Shown here piece after piece: positions 1 through 8,811 of a stretch of DNA of 64,000 bases. Both the position numbers and the translations under genes were made by a program. This DNA is from Curvibacter microcysteis (lineage in GTDB: Bacteria; Pseudomonadota; Gammaproteobacteria; Burkholderiales; Burkholderiaceae_C), in the NCBI RefSeq assembly GCF_028649455.1, contig NZ_JAQSIO010000001.1, positions 1,054,001-1,118,000 on the forward strand, in the 5' to 3' direction. Positions within the stretch are counted from its first letter, which is position 1; each line of letters begins with the position of its first letter. The notes beneath the pieces are model-generated. The model had not been told where the DNA came from. It searched no databases and was given only the letters and a program-made list of their open reading frames with translations.

Positions 1-1
1 T

Positions 2-673
2 GTGAGACTGCTGCTGATCGAAGACGATGCCCCCCTGGCCGAGGCCCTGAGCGCCTATCTGCGCGGCAAGGGCTTTGTGGTGGACACCGCCGCCACCCTG
101 GCCCAGGCACGGGCCGCCCTGCCTGCCGCCCACTGGGGCGCGCTGCTGCTGGACCTGCACCTGCCCGACGGCGACGGCCTGAGCCTGCTGCCCCTGCTGC
201 AGCGCCAGCACCCGGGCTGCAGCGTCATCGTCCTGACCGCGCGCGACCAAATCACCGACCGCATCCGTGGCCTGGACGCAGGCGCTGACGACTACCTGGT
301 CAAACCCTTTGATGCCGACGAGCTGCTGGCCCGGCTGCGCGCCGTCGAGCGCCGGCGCGGCGGTGGTGGCCAACATGGCGCGGTGCTGCAACTGGGCAAC
401 CTGACCATCGACCTGGCGCGCGACCGCGTGCTGCTGGACGGCCTGGCGGTTGAACTCACGGCCAAGGAGTGGGCCTTGCTGCGCGTCATGGCCAGCCGCC
501 CGGAACGCATCCACAGCCGAGACAGCCTGCTCGACGCCCTCTACGGCTTTGACGACGAGACCGACAGCAACACGCTGGAGGTGTTCATCAGCAAGCTGCG
601 CCGAAAAATCGGGCGCGAACGCATCCAGACCCTGCGCGGCCTGGGCTACCGCCTGGCGGGCAGCCCCACATGA
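2..673 (+). CDS. OmpR/PhoB-family response regulator (metal-efflux system 1)
   Basis: DNA-binding response regulator of 223 residues. The receiver domain (about 1-115) has the acidic pocket at D8/D9, phosphoacceptor D51 in LLLDLHLP, T79 and K101 (LVKPFD). The C-terminal half (about 128-219) is a winged helix of the OmpR type. It begins with GTG at the second base of the window, so the start is plausible but a more upstream start cannot be excluded. The stop overlaps the ATG of the sensor kinase by 4 bp. Since the same strand continues into an adaptor, RND pump and outer-membrane channel, I infer that it senses metal stress through its partner kinase and activates this efflux operon. The inducing metal cannot be read from sequence. 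Confidence 0.9.
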   Translation: MRLLLIEDDAPLAEALSAYLRGKGFVVDTAATLAQARAALPAAHWGALLLDLHLPDGDGLSLLPLLQRQHPGCSVIVLTARDQITDRIRGLDAGADDYLVKPFDADELLARLRAVERRRGGGGQHGAVLQLGNLTIDLARDRVLLDGLAVELTAKEWALLRVMASRPERIHSRDSLLDALYGFDDETDSNTLEVFISKLRRKIGRERIQTLRGLGYRLAGSPT

Positions 674-2121
674 ACACCGCCCCGCCCCGCGCGCCCAGCC
701 TGGTCACCCGGCTCAGCCGCCCCCTGGTGCTGTGGGTCAGCGCCCTGTGGCTGCTCACCGCCCTGGGCACCACCTGGTATGTGCGCACCGAGGTCAATGA
801 CGTCTACGACAGCGCCCTGTCCGAAAGCGCCTGGCGCCTGCTCGACCTGGTCAACCATGAACTCGCCGAACACGGCGCCGGCCTGGTGCTGGGCGAGGCG
901 CCGCCCCAACGCAGCCAGGACTTCCCGCTGCACCTGGAGCCACACCACCTGATCTACCAAATCACCAGCCCCGATGGCGTGCTGCTGCTGCGCTCCGGTG
1001 ACGCCCCCGCCCAGGTGCTGGCGCCCAGCGTGCGCTACGGCTTTTCAGAGCAAGGCGACTGGCGCGTCTTCAGCCTGACCCACCCCGTCAGCCAGGCCCG
1101 CATCCATGTGGCCGACGCGCTGGCCCACCGGCGCCACACCCAGCTCGACATCGTGCTGTCGCTGATGCTGCCCCTGCTGGGCCTGCTGCCGCTGCTGGCG
1201 CTGCTGATCCGCCACATCACCCGCCGGGAGCTGGCCAGCGTGGCGACGCTGGCCGACCAGATCCACGAGCGCAGCGACCGCAACCTCAGCCCCCTGTCCA
1301 GTGCCGGCCTGCCCGCCGAACTGCTGCAGATCACCGAGCGCAGCAACCACCTGCTGCAGCGCCTGGCCGGCGCCCTGGACACCGAGCGCGCCCTGGCCGC
1401 CAACGCCGCCCACGAGCTGCGCACCCCACTGGCCACCGCGCGGCTGCGCCTGCAAGGCCTGCAAGACCTGATCGGCCAACAACCCGACGCCGTGCTGCGC
1501 CAGGAACTGCAAAAAGCCCAGGACGCCCTGGCCCAGCTGAGCCGGCGCACCGAGAAGCTGCTGCAGCTGTCGCGCGCCGAATCAGGCGCCGCGCTGGCGC
1601 GCGAGCCCGTGCCCCTGAGCCCGCTGGCCGCTGCCGTGGCGCAAGAGTTCTGGCTCGACCCCACCCTGATGGACCGGCTGCAACTGGAAGTGCCCGAGGA
1701 CGGCGAGGCCATCGCCCTGGGCGACGCCGACGCGCTGGCCATCGTGCTGCGCAACCTGCTGGAAAACGCCGTGCGCTATGCCCCGCAAGGTCCGATCGTG
1801 CTCCGTGTGGGCCTGCCCGCGCGCTTGAGCGTGCGCGACCACGGCCCCGGCATCGCGCCCGAGCACCAGGCCGAACTGCTGCGCCGCCACCAACAAGGCC
1901 AACCCAACGCCGACGCGCTGGCGGCGGCCGGTGCGCGCCGCCCTCCTCAGCCCGGCTATGGCCTGGGCCTGTCCATCGTCAGCACCATCGTCGAGCGCCA
2001 GGGCGGCCAAGTGACGCTGTGCTCGCCCGCCCCCGGGTCGCCAGGCAGCCTCGGCCCGGGCCTGGAAGTGCGCCTGGATCTGCCGCCGGCCCCGCCGGAC
2101 CCACGACCAAGCCATTCATGA
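670..2121 (+). CDS. Sensor histidine kinase, partner of the upstream regulator
   Basis: Inner-membrane sensor kinase of 483 residues. A first membrane span near residues 18-40 and a second near 158-180 bracket a periplasmic sensor region of about 115 residues. A HAMP-like linker and the phosphoacceptor H-box follow (H248 in AHELRTPL). The ATPase domain shows the N-box NLLENAVRYA and the G1 box DHGPGIAP. The length is usual for QseC/CzcS-type kinases. The start overlaps the regulator stop by 4 bp, so the pair is translationally coupled. Position ahead of a CzcCBA-like set suggests metal sensing. No Cys- or His-rich metal motif stands out in the periplasmic part, so the ligand is unknown. Confidence 0.9.
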   Translation: MNTAPPRAPSLVTRLSRPLVLWVSALWLLTALGTTWYVRTEVNDVYDSALSESAWRLLDLVNHELAEHGAGLVLGEAPPQRSQDFPLHLEPHHLIYQITSPDGVLLLRSGDAPAQVLAPSVRYGFSEQGDWRVFSLTHPVSQARIHVADALAHRRHTQLDIVLSLMLPLLGLLPLLALLIRHITRRELASVATLADQIHERSDRNLSPLSSAGLPAELLQITERSNHLLQRLAGALDTERALAANAAHELRTPLATARLRLQGLQDLIGQQPDAVLRQELQKAQDALAQLSRRTEKLLQLSRAESGAALAREPVPLSPLAAAVAQEFWLDPTLMDRLQLEVPEDGEAIALGDADALAIVLRNLLENAVRYAPQGPIVLRVGLPARLSVRDHGPGIAPEHQAELLRRHQQGQPNADALAAAGARRPPQPGYGLGLSIVSTIVERQGGQVTLCSPAPGSPGSLGPGLEVRLDLPPAPPDPRPSHS

Positions 2122-2171
2122 AACATTCAGGTCGGGGCCTTAGGCTACCTGTAACAAATAACAACCACGCC
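2122..2171 (+). promoter_or_regulatory. Short leader with CAGGT/ACCTG inverted repeat before the efflux adaptor
   Basis: The only sizeable gap inside operon 1. It holds an inverted repeat with CAGGT at 2128-2132 and ACCTG at 2147-2151, with a smaller GCC/GGC stem inside, followed by an AT-rich stretch before the adaptor ATG. It could be an internal promoter or operator for the pump genes, or an mRNA hairpin. No good -35/-10 pair is visible. Confidence 0.25.
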
Positions 2172-3335
2172 ATGAACCTCCCAGCCCTTTCTGCCAGCGC
2201 CTTGCTCGGCGCCTGCCTGCTGGCCCTGCTGCCCGCCCAGCCCTTGCGCGCGGCCGAGCTGCTGGCTTTGAGTGCCGCCCAAGCCGAAGCCGCCGGCCTG
2301 CGCACCCAGGCCGCCACCCCTGCCGGCGCCGACGAGGCCCAGCGCAACCTGGTGCTGCAAGGCACGGTGGTGCTGCCCAGCCAGGCCAGCGACATGGTCA
2401 GCACCCCGCTGGCCGGTGTGGTGCAGGCCGTGCTGGTCAACCCTGGCCAGAGCGTGGCCGCCGGCACGCCGGTGGCGCGCCTGCTCAGCCCCCAGCTCAT
2501 CGAGTGGCAACGCGACTGGCTGCACGCCGAGGCCCAGTCCCAGCTGGCGCGCGAGCGCCTGCAGCGCGACGAGCAGCTGTTTGCCGAAGGCATCATCGCC
2601 GAGCAGCGCCTGCGCGAAGCCCGCAGCCAGGCCCGCATGGCCCAGGTCTCACTGGACGAAAAAACCCAGGCCCTGCAACTGGCCGGCCTGTCGGCGCGCC
2701 AGCTGCAGCAGCGCCAGCTCGACCCGCACCTGACCCTGCTGGCGCCCGCCGCCGGCACCGTGCTGGGCCTGGACGCCAGCCCAGGCCAGCGCCTGGAAGC
2801 CGGCATGCCCGTGGCCCGCCTGGCGCGGGCCGGCCGGCTCAGCATCGAGGTGCAGGCCAGCCAACAGCAACTGCCTTGGCTGCTGGTCGGCCAAAGCCTG
2901 CAAGTGGACGGCTGCAAGACGCCCGCGCGCCTGGCCGCCATCACGCCCCAGGTCAGCAGCAGCAGCCAGTCCGCGCTCTTGCGGGCTGACTTCTCGGGCA
3001 GCGAAAACTGCCTGCGCCTGAACCAGTTTGTGCAACTGCGCGGTGCCGCGGCCGGTGCGCCCAAGGGCGCGAGCGCGCTCAGCATCCCGGCCGAGGCCGT
3101 GGTGCAGCACAGCGGCCAGCCCCACGTGTTTGTGCAGCGCGCCAAGGGCTATGAGCCGGTGGCCGTGACCCTGGCGCCCGGGGGCGGCGCGCGCGTCACC
3201 GTGCTCAGCGGCCTGCGCGCGGGCGACGCGGTGGTGGTCAAGGGCACGGCCGCGCTCAAGGGGGTGTGGCAAGGCCTGGGCCAGGAAGAAGCCGCGCCAC
3301 CCAAGGCCCCGGCCTCGCCCGCGAAGGCCCCGTGA
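2172..3335 (+). CDS. RND efflux periplasmic adaptor (HlyD/CzcB-like)
   Basis: Membrane-fusion adaptor of 387 residues that links an inner-membrane RND pump to an outer-membrane channel. I chose the ATG at 2172 because it opens a typical signal peptide (a hydrophobic run ending at LRAAE); the reading frame itself is open further upstream. A biotinyl-lipoyl-like half motif (PLAGVVQAVLVNPGQSV) lies near residues 78-94. It is followed by an alpha-helical hairpin rich in Q, R and E, the second lipoyl half, and a beta-barrel. The tail is Pro/Ala/Lys-rich. The stop shares one base with the pump start (TGATG), so the two are coupled. Metal specificity is not evident, as there is no His-rich N-terminal extension. 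Confidence 0.9.
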   Translation: MNLPALSASALLGACLLALLPAQPLRAAELLALSAAQAEAAGLRTQAATPAGADEAQRNLVLQGTVVLPSQASDMVSTPLAGVVQAVLVNPGQSVAAGTPVARLLSPQLIEWQRDWLHAEAQSQLARERLQRDEQLFAEGIIAEQRLREARSQARMAQVSLDEKTQALQLAGLSARQLQQRQLDPHLTLLAPAAGTVLGLDASPGQRLEAGMPVARLARAGRLSIEVQASQQQLPWLLVGQSLQVDGCKTPARLAAITPQVSSSSQSALLRADFSGSENCLRLNQFVQLRGAAAGAPKGASALSIPAEAVVQHSGQPHVFVQRAKGYEPVAVTLAPGGGARVTVLSGLRAGDAVVVKGTAALKGVWQGLGQEEAAPPKAPASPAKAP

Positions 3336-6300
3336 TGCTGAACCGCCTGATCGCCCTGGCGTTGTCGCAGCGCCTGTTCACCCTGGTGCTGACCTTGGCG
3401 CTGATCGGCGCCGGCGTGCTGGCCGGGCGCGAGCTGCCCATCGACGCCTTCCCCGATGTGTCCACCACCCAGGTCAAGCTCATCCTCAAAGCCCCGGGCA
3501 TGACGCCGGCCGAGGTCGAATCGCGCATCGTCGCGCCCATCGAGCAAGAGCTGCTGGGCATCCCCAAGCAGGTCATGCTGCGCTCCAGCAGCAAGTACGC
3601 GATCGCCGACATCACGCTGGACTTTGCCGACGGCACCGACATCTACTGGGCCCGCCAGCAGGTCAGCGAACGCCTGAACGGCGTCATGGCCGACCTGCCG
3701 CCCGGCCTCGGCGGTGGCCTGGCCCCCATCACCACACCGCTGGGCGAGATGTTCATGTTCACGGTCGAAGGCGAGGCCAGCCTGGCCGAGCGCCGCATCG
3801 TGCTCGACACCTTGATCCGCCCGCGCCTGCGCGGCATCCCCGGCGTGGCCGACGTCAACTCCCTGGGCGGCGTGGTGCAGACCTTCGAGGTGGTGCCGGA
3901 CCTGGCCGCGCTGAGCGCACGCCAGCTGCCCATCAGCCAGTTGCAGGCCGCCCTGGAAGGCAACAACCGCAACGACGGTGCGGGCCGCCTGGTCAGCGGC
4001 GAGGAGTCCCTGCTGGTGCGCAGCGACGGCAGCATCCGCCACCTGGACGATGTGCGCGACATCAGCGTCAGCCAGCACGGCGGTCAGTCGGTGCGCGTGG
4101 GCGACGTGGCCCTGGTGCGCCTGGGTGAACTGGCGCGCTACGGCGCCGTCACCCGCAACGGCGAGGGCGAAACCGTCGAAGGCCTGGTGCTGGGCCTGCG
4201 CGGCGCCAACGCCCGCCAACTGGTGCGCGAGGTGCGCAGCACCCTGGACGCACTGGGGGCCAGCCTGCCCCCGGGCATGCGCATCGTGCCTTTTTACGAC
4301 CGCGGTGAACTGGTCGGTCGCGCCATCGGCACCGTCGCCAAGGCCCTGGCCGAGGCCACCGTGCTGGTGCTGGTCTTGCTGCTGCTGTTCCTGGGCAATT
4401 TACGGGCCGCCCTGGTGGTGGCGCTGATCCTGCCGCTGTCGGCCCTGGGCACTTTTGTGCTGATGCAGCAGTGGGGCTTGTCGGCCAACCTGATGTCGCT
4501 GGGCGGCCTGGCCATTGCCATCGGCATGCTGGTCGACGCGGCGGTGGTGGTGGTGGAGAACATCGAAGCCCGCCAGGCCAGCCTGAGCGGCCCCGCCCTG
4601 GCCCTGCCCAACCAGCACCATGTGTACCGGGCCACGGCCGAGGTGGCGACGCCAGTGGGCGCGGGCGTGGCCATCATCATGATCGTCTTCCTGCCCCTGC
4701 TCACCCTGCAAGGCCTGGAGGGCAAGCTGTTCAGCCCGGTGGCACTGACCATCGTGTTTGCGCTGGGCGCTTCGCTGCTGCTCTCGCTCACCGTGATCCC
4801 GGCCCTGGCCTCCTGGCTGTTGCGCCCGCCCGCGCCCGGCCACGCGCACCGGGCGCCCTGGCTGGTGCGCTGGCTGGAGGCGCGCTACAGCCCACTGCTG
4901 GACTGGGCCCTGGGCCACACGCGCACCGTGGTCGTGGGCTCGCTGCTGGCGCTGGTGGCGGCGCTGGCCATCTTCCCCCTGCTGGGCAAGTCCTTCATGC
5001 CCTCGCTGGACGAGGGCGATGTGCTGCTGCAGGTTGAAAAGCTGCCCTCGGTGTCGCTGGAGGCCTCCGTCGCCACCGACCTGGCGCTGCAACGCCGCAT
5101 CCTGCAAGCCGTGCCCGAAGTGGACAGCATCATCGCGCGCGTCGGCACTGACGAGCTGGGCCTGGACCCGATGGGCCTCAATGACACCGACACCTTCCTG
5201 GTGCTCAAGCCACGCGAGACCTGGGGCGTGCCCCACAAGGAGGCGCTGATCGACAAGATCCGCGAGGCGGTGCAAGACCTGCCAGGCATCAACATCGGCT
5301 TCACCCAGCCGATCGAGATGCGCACCTCGGAGATGCTCTCGGGCGTGCGCGGCGACCTGGCCATCAAGGTCTTCGGCCCCGACCCGCAGACCCTGGCGCA
5401 GCTGGCCCAGCAGATCGTGCAGGTGGTGCAGACCGTGCCCGGCAACGAAGACGTGATCACCGCCCAAAACGAAGGCGTGCAGTACCTCAGCATCTCGCTC
5501 AAGCGCGCCGCCATCGGCCGCCTGGGGCTCACGGTGGAGCAGGTGCAAAACGACCTGCGCGCCCTGCTCGAAGGCCAGCGCAGCGGCACCGTGGTGCAAG
5601 GCATCCGCCGCGTGCCGCTGATGATCCGCGGCAGCGACAGCCTGCGCCTGGCCCCTGAGCAATTTGCCCAGCTGCGCCTGCCCCTGCCCGACGGCGCCTC
5701 GGTGCCGCTGAGCCATGTGGCCGAACTGCAGATGGTGGACGGCCCGGTGAAGATCGAGCGCGAAAAATCCATGCGCATGTCGGTGGTGCGCGCCAATGTG
5801 CGCGACCGCGACCTGGTGGGCTTTGTCGACGAGGCCAAGGCCGCCGTGGCCCGCGAGGTCAAGCTGCCGCCCGGCTACCTGCTGGCCTGGGGCGGGCAGT
5901 TCGAAAACCAACAGCGCGCTGCCGCCCGCCTGAGCGTGGTGGTGCCGGTGGCGCTGGCGCTGATCCTGCTGGTGCTGTTCGCCACCCTGGGCCAATGGCG
6001 CCAGGCGCTGCTGGTGTTCGTCAACATCCCGTTCGCGCTGATCGGCGGGCTGTTCGCCCTGGGGGCCACCGGCACCTACTTGTCGGTGCCCGCCTCGGTG
6101 GGCTTCATCGCGCTGATGGGCATCGCCGTGCTCAACGGCCTGGTGCTGGTCACCTGCTTCAACCAGCTTGCCGAGCGCGGCCTGCCCCTGGACGAGGTGG
6201 TGCGCCAAGGCTGCCTGCGCCGCCTGCGCCCTGTGCTCATGACGGCCAGCATCACCGCCCTGGGCCTGGTGCCGCTGCTGCTGGCCACCGGGCCGGGTTC

Positions 6301-6427
6301 CGAAATCCAGCGCCCACTGGCCACCGTGGTCATGGGGGGCTTGCTCAGCGCCACCGTGCTGACCTTGTTCCTGCTGCCGCTGCTGTACCGCCACTTTCAC
6401 CGGCCTGCGCGCCACCCCCTCGCATGA
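3335..6427 (+). CDS. HME-type RND heavy-metal efflux pump (CzcA/CusA family)
   Basis: Inner-membrane proton-driven pump of 1030 residues, the normal length for CzcA/CusA proteins. The start at 3335 (MLNRLIALAL) is supported by the TGATG overlap with the adaptor. Family signatures include FPDVSTTQVK near the N-terminus and the TDIYWARQQVSERL segment. The TM4 proton-relay motif reads AIAIGMLVDAAVVVVEN. Two sets of membrane segments flank the two periplasmic loops. The TM4 motif has VDAA rather than the DFG...VDGA form, which resembles the HME3b/HME4 (monovalent-metal-like) groups more than Zn/Co/Cd pumps; this is an inference from the motif only. It overlaps the next gene by 4 bp. Confidence 0.92.
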   Translation: MLNRLIALALSQRLFTLVLTLALIGAGVLAGRELPIDAFPDVSTTQVKLILKAPGMTPAEVESRIVAPIEQELLGIPKQVMLRSSSKYAIADITLDFADGTDIYWARQQVSERLNGVMADLPPGLGGGLAPITTPLGEMFMFTVEGEASLAERRIVLDTLIRPRLRGIPGVADVNSLGGVVQTFEVVPDLAALSARQLPISQLQAALEGNNRNDGAGRLVSGEESLLVRSDGSIRHLDDVRDISVSQHGGQSVRVGDVALVRLGELARYGAVTRNGEGETVEGLVLGLRGANARQLVREVRSTLDALGASLPPGMRIVPFYDRGELVGRAIGTVAKALAEATVLVLVLLLLFLGNLRAALVVALILPLSALGTFVLMQQWGLSANLMSLGGLAIAIGMLVDAAVVVVENIEARQASLSGPALALPNQHHVYRATAEVATPVGAGVAIIMIVFLPLLTLQGLEGKLFSPVALTIVFALGASLLLSLTVIPALASWLLRPPAPGHAHRAPWLVRWLEARYSPLLDWALGHTRTVVVGSLLALVAALAIFPLLGKSFMPSLDEGDVLLQVEKLPSVSLEASVATDLALQRRILQAVPEVDSIIARVGTDELGLDPMGLNDTDTFLVLKPRETWGVPHKEALIDKIREAVQDLPGINIGFTQPIEMRTSEMLSGVRGDLAIKVFGPDPQTLAQLAQQIVQVVQTVPGNEDVITAQNEGVQYLSISLKRAAIGRLGLTVEQVQNDLRALLEGQRSGTVVQGIRRVPLMIRGSDSLRLAPEQFAQLRLPLPDGASVPLSHVAELQMVDGPVKIEREKSMRMSVVRANVRDRDLVGFVDEAKAAVAREVKLPPGYLLAWGGQFENQQRAAARLSVVVPVALALILLVLFATLGQWRQALLVFVNIPFALIGGLFALGATGTYLSVPASVGFIALMGIAVLNGLVLVTCFNQLAERGLPLDEVVRQGCLRRLRPVLMTASITALGLVPLLLATGPGSEIQRPLATVVMGGLLSATVLTLFLLPLLYRHFHRPARHPLA

Positions 6428-6765
6428 CGACTGAGTTCACCGCCCCCACCGCAGCGCTGTGCCTGCTGACCCTGTCACTGCCGCCAGCACTGGAAGAGTC
6501 CCTGCTCGACGCCCTGCAAACCCTGCCAGCCCTGGGGCCCACGCCAGGCCCATTCACGGTCTGGCAGGGCCAGCTACTGGGCCCGGGCGTGGCCTTGGTC
6601 AGCGCCATGGAACAGGTGCAGGGCCGCGCCAAACGCTGCCTGGTGCAGTGGCCACTGCCGCCCGCCGATGTGCCCGCCGTGGTGCAGGCCTTGCGCGACA
6701 CCCTGCGCCACCCCGATGTGCATTGGTGGAGCACCCCGGTGCTGGCCCACGGAAGCCTCGCATGA
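6424..6765 (+). CDS. DUF3240-family small protein of the efflux operon
   Basis: Protein of 113 residues with no signal peptide or membrane span. It matches my recollection of the DUF3240 pattern: LCLLTLSLPPALEESLLDAL at the start, a central Gly/Pro-rich stretch, VQGRAKRCLVQWPLP, and a C-terminal HWWSTPVLAHG. It looks like a small ferredoxin-like alpha/beta fold, comparable to PII or CutA-sized proteins; that fold is inferred. It overlaps the pump stop and the next gene start by 4 bp each, so it is embedded in the operon. Proteins of this family sit next to CzcA-type pumps in other Betaproteobacteria. The role is unknown, possibly a cytosolic modulator of the pump. Confidence 0.75.
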   Translation: MTTEFTAPTAALCLLTLSLPPALEESLLDALQTLPALGPTPGPFTVWQGQLLGPGVALVSAMEQVQGRAKRCLVQWPLPPADVPAVVQALRDTLRHPDVHWWSTPVLAHGSLA

Positions 6766-8129
6766 CACCCACCGCTGCTTTTCAAGCCCGCCTCCACGCC
6801 CTGGTCCTGGCCGGCCTGCTGGCCTGCACACTGCCCAGCCACGCGGCCGGTGCGCTGGCCGCTGGCGAACACCCGCCCCACACCAACCCACTGGCCCGCC
6901 TGAACCCCGAGGCCCAGCCCTGGGTGGCCAGCCTGCACCAGGTGCTGCCGCCCGACGCGCCCGTGCGCGCCATGCTGCTGCGCCAACCCCAAGTGCAAGC
7001 CGCCCACGCCGGCGTCGGTGTGGCCCAGGGCCGGCAGGCGCGCCTGGCCGCCGGTCCGCACGAATGGACCGTCAAAAGCGGCTTGCAACAACGCCGAGAA
7101 AGCCTGGGCCCGCGCTTCACCGAAGGCGAACTGGCGCTGGAGCGGGGCCTGCGCCTGCCCGGCAAACAGATCACTGACCAGGCCATGGGCCGCGCCGAGA
7201 TCGAGGTCAGCACCCTGGCCTTTGAAGACACCTGGCACGAGTCCGCACGCAGCCTGCTCAAAGCCTGGTTCGACTGGCTGCGCGAAGCCCGCAGCAGCCG
7301 CACCCTGGCCGAACAAGCCCAGTTGGCCGAGCAGCAATTGAAGGTGGTGCAGCGCCGCATCCAGGCCGGTGAAGCCGCCCGCCTCGAAGGCCTGCAGGCC
7401 GAAGCTGAATCCAGCCGCGCCCAGGCCGCCTGGCAGCAAGCCGCCGCGCGCGAGCGCAGCCTGCAAGCCGACTTGCTGCGCCGCTACCCGGCCTTGCAAG
7501 CCAGCGTGCAGTCGCTGGCCCCTGCCAACCTGCCCGCCCCCAGCGCCCTGCCCGAGGGGGCGGCGGCCTGGGTGGAACGCGTGCTGGCCGACAACCACGA
7601 ACTGGAACTGGCCGAGGCCCAGGTCCAACAAGCCGAACTGCAAGCCCGCCGCGCCGGTCTGGACAAGCAGGCCGACCCCTCCGTGGGCGTGCGCGCCGCG
7701 CGAGAACGCGGCGGCGCCGAGCAGGTGTTCGGCATCTACCTGTCCCTGCCGCTGGGCGGGGCGGCGCGCCAGGCCGACGAGCAGATCGCCCTGGCCCAGG
7801 CCCAGGTGGCGCGCGACAAGGCCGCCGAGGTGCGCCAGCGCGTGAGCAGCGAGGCTTGGCGCATCGCCTGGCTGGCCAGCGAGGGCGAAGTCGCCTGGCG
7901 CTCGCTGGACACGGCCGGCCAACGCATGGCCCAGGCCGCCGCCTTGGCCGCACGGGCCTACAGCCTGGGTGAATTGCCACTGGGCGAGGCCTTGCAATCG
8001 CGCCGGCTGGCGCTGGAAGCGCAACTCAGCGCCGACGCCGCCCGGCTGGACGTGTTGGAAAGCCAAAGCCGCCTGCTGCTGGACGCGCACCAAATGTGGA
8101 CGCCGCCCAGCCACGACAAGGAACAGTGA
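6762..8129 (+). CDS. TolC/CzcC-family outer-membrane efflux protein
   Basis: Outer-membrane channel subunit of 455 residues. The ATG at 6762 overlaps the previous stop by 4 bp and opens a signal peptide ending near SHAAG. The rest shows the two OEP repeats of the TolC family: long amphipathic helices rich in A, Q, E and R, with a LALERGLRLPG-type segment near residue 125 and YLSLPLGGAARQADEQ near residue 326. It completes tripartite system 1 with the adaptor and pump upstream. It is the last gene of the operon; a GC-rich inverted repeat follows. Confidence 0.9.
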   Translation: MTPTAAFQARLHALVLAGLLACTLPSHAAGALAAGEHPPHTNPLARLNPEAQPWVASLHQVLPPDAPVRAMLLRQPQVQAAHAGVGVAQGRQARLAAGPHEWTVKSGLQQRRESLGPRFTEGELALERGLRLPGKQITDQAMGRAEIEVSTLAFEDTWHESARSLLKAWFDWLREARSSRTLAEQAQLAEQQLKVVQRRIQAGEAARLEGLQAEAESSRAQAAWQQAAARERSLQADLLRRYPALQASVQSLAPANLPAPSALPEGAAAWVERVLADNHELELAEAQVQQAELQARRAGLDKQADPSVGVRAARERGGAEQVFGIYLSLPLGGAARQADEQIALAQAQVARDKAAEVRQRVSSEAWRIAWLASEGEVAWRSLDTAGQRMAQAAALAARAYSLGELPLGEALQSRRLALEAQLSADAARLDVLESQSRLLLDAHQMWTPPSHDKEQ

Positions 8130-8136
8130 TGTGAAC

Positions 8137-8161
8137 GGCGCCGGGCCCGTGGGCCCGCGCC
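8137..8161. terminator. GC-rich hairpin between convergent genes
   Basis: An almost perfect inverted repeat, GGCGC.GGGCCC-GT-GGGCCC.GCGCC, fills the 32-bp gap between the convergent channel gene and the hemerythrin gene. There is no T-tract on either side, so intrinsic termination is only a guess. Confidence 0.35.
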
Positions 8162-8740
8162 TCAGCCCAGGCCCACCGGGCTGGGAGCGCGCATCACGAT
8201 GCGCGTGAACAGGCGGTCAAAGGCCGGGTCACGCCGCTGCGGGTTGGCCAGCGGGTCGACGTGGCTCAGGAAGGCCTCGTCCAGGGCCTTCCAGTCATCG
8301 GCGTTGAGCACCTTGCGGGCCTCGGGAATGATCACCGACTCTTCCAGGCGCATGTGGTCCAGGTAGAAGCCGACGTAACGGCGTAGCTCTTCCTCGAAGC
8401 GGGCGCGCCGCCCCTCGCCCATCAGTTCCCAGGCCAGCAGCAGGTGCTGCAGCTCGCGCACCGCGGCTTCGCCCTTCATGTGCTCGCGCTCCAGTTGCTC
8501 GACCACCGTCATCACATGGGGCGAATGCCGGGCCACGCGCGGGAACAGCAGGTCGGATTCCTTGGGGTGGTGCTGTTTTTCAGGGAACTCGTCGATGTAG
8601 AACAGCATCGCGCGCATGACATCGAAAAAGCCCTCGGGCTCATCGCCTGGCCCCCGGTCCAGCATCATCAGCATGGAACGCAGCATGGCCGCCAACGCGG
8701 TGTGTTCTTCCTGGATGACCTTGATGCATTCCTGTGCCAT
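8162..8740 (-). CDS. Hemerythrin (HHE) domain protein
   Basis: Protein of 192 residues, the size of stand-alone bacterial hemerythrin-like proteins. The start is MAQECIKVIQEEH, and the spaced metal ligands of the HHE cation-binding four-helix bundle are visible: EEHTAL near residue 12, QHHPKESDLLFP near 56-67, EREHMKGE near 88, and DHMRLEESVIIPEA near 130-145. Such proteins bind O2, NO or iron through a di-iron centre. It lies 71 bp downstream of the kinase of system 2 on the same strand and is probably co-transcribed with that two-component pair. It could buffer reactive species or iron during metal stress; that link is inferred from position only. Confidence 0.85.
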   Translation of the reverse strand: MAQECIKVIQEEHTALAAMLRSMLMMLDRGPGDEPEGFFDVMRAMLFYIDEFPEKQHHPKESDLLFPRVARHSPHVMTVVEQLEREHMKGEAAVRELQHLLLAWELMGEGRRARFEEELRRYVGFYLDHMRLEESVIIPEARKVLNADDWKALDEAFLSHVDPLANPQRRDPAFDRLFTRIVMRAPSPVGLG

Positions 8741-8811
8741 GTGGCTGCCCCGGAGTTTGAAATGGAAACCCGCAGGGTGCCATGGCTGGCCCGCGCCGTC
8801 CCTGACGCAGA

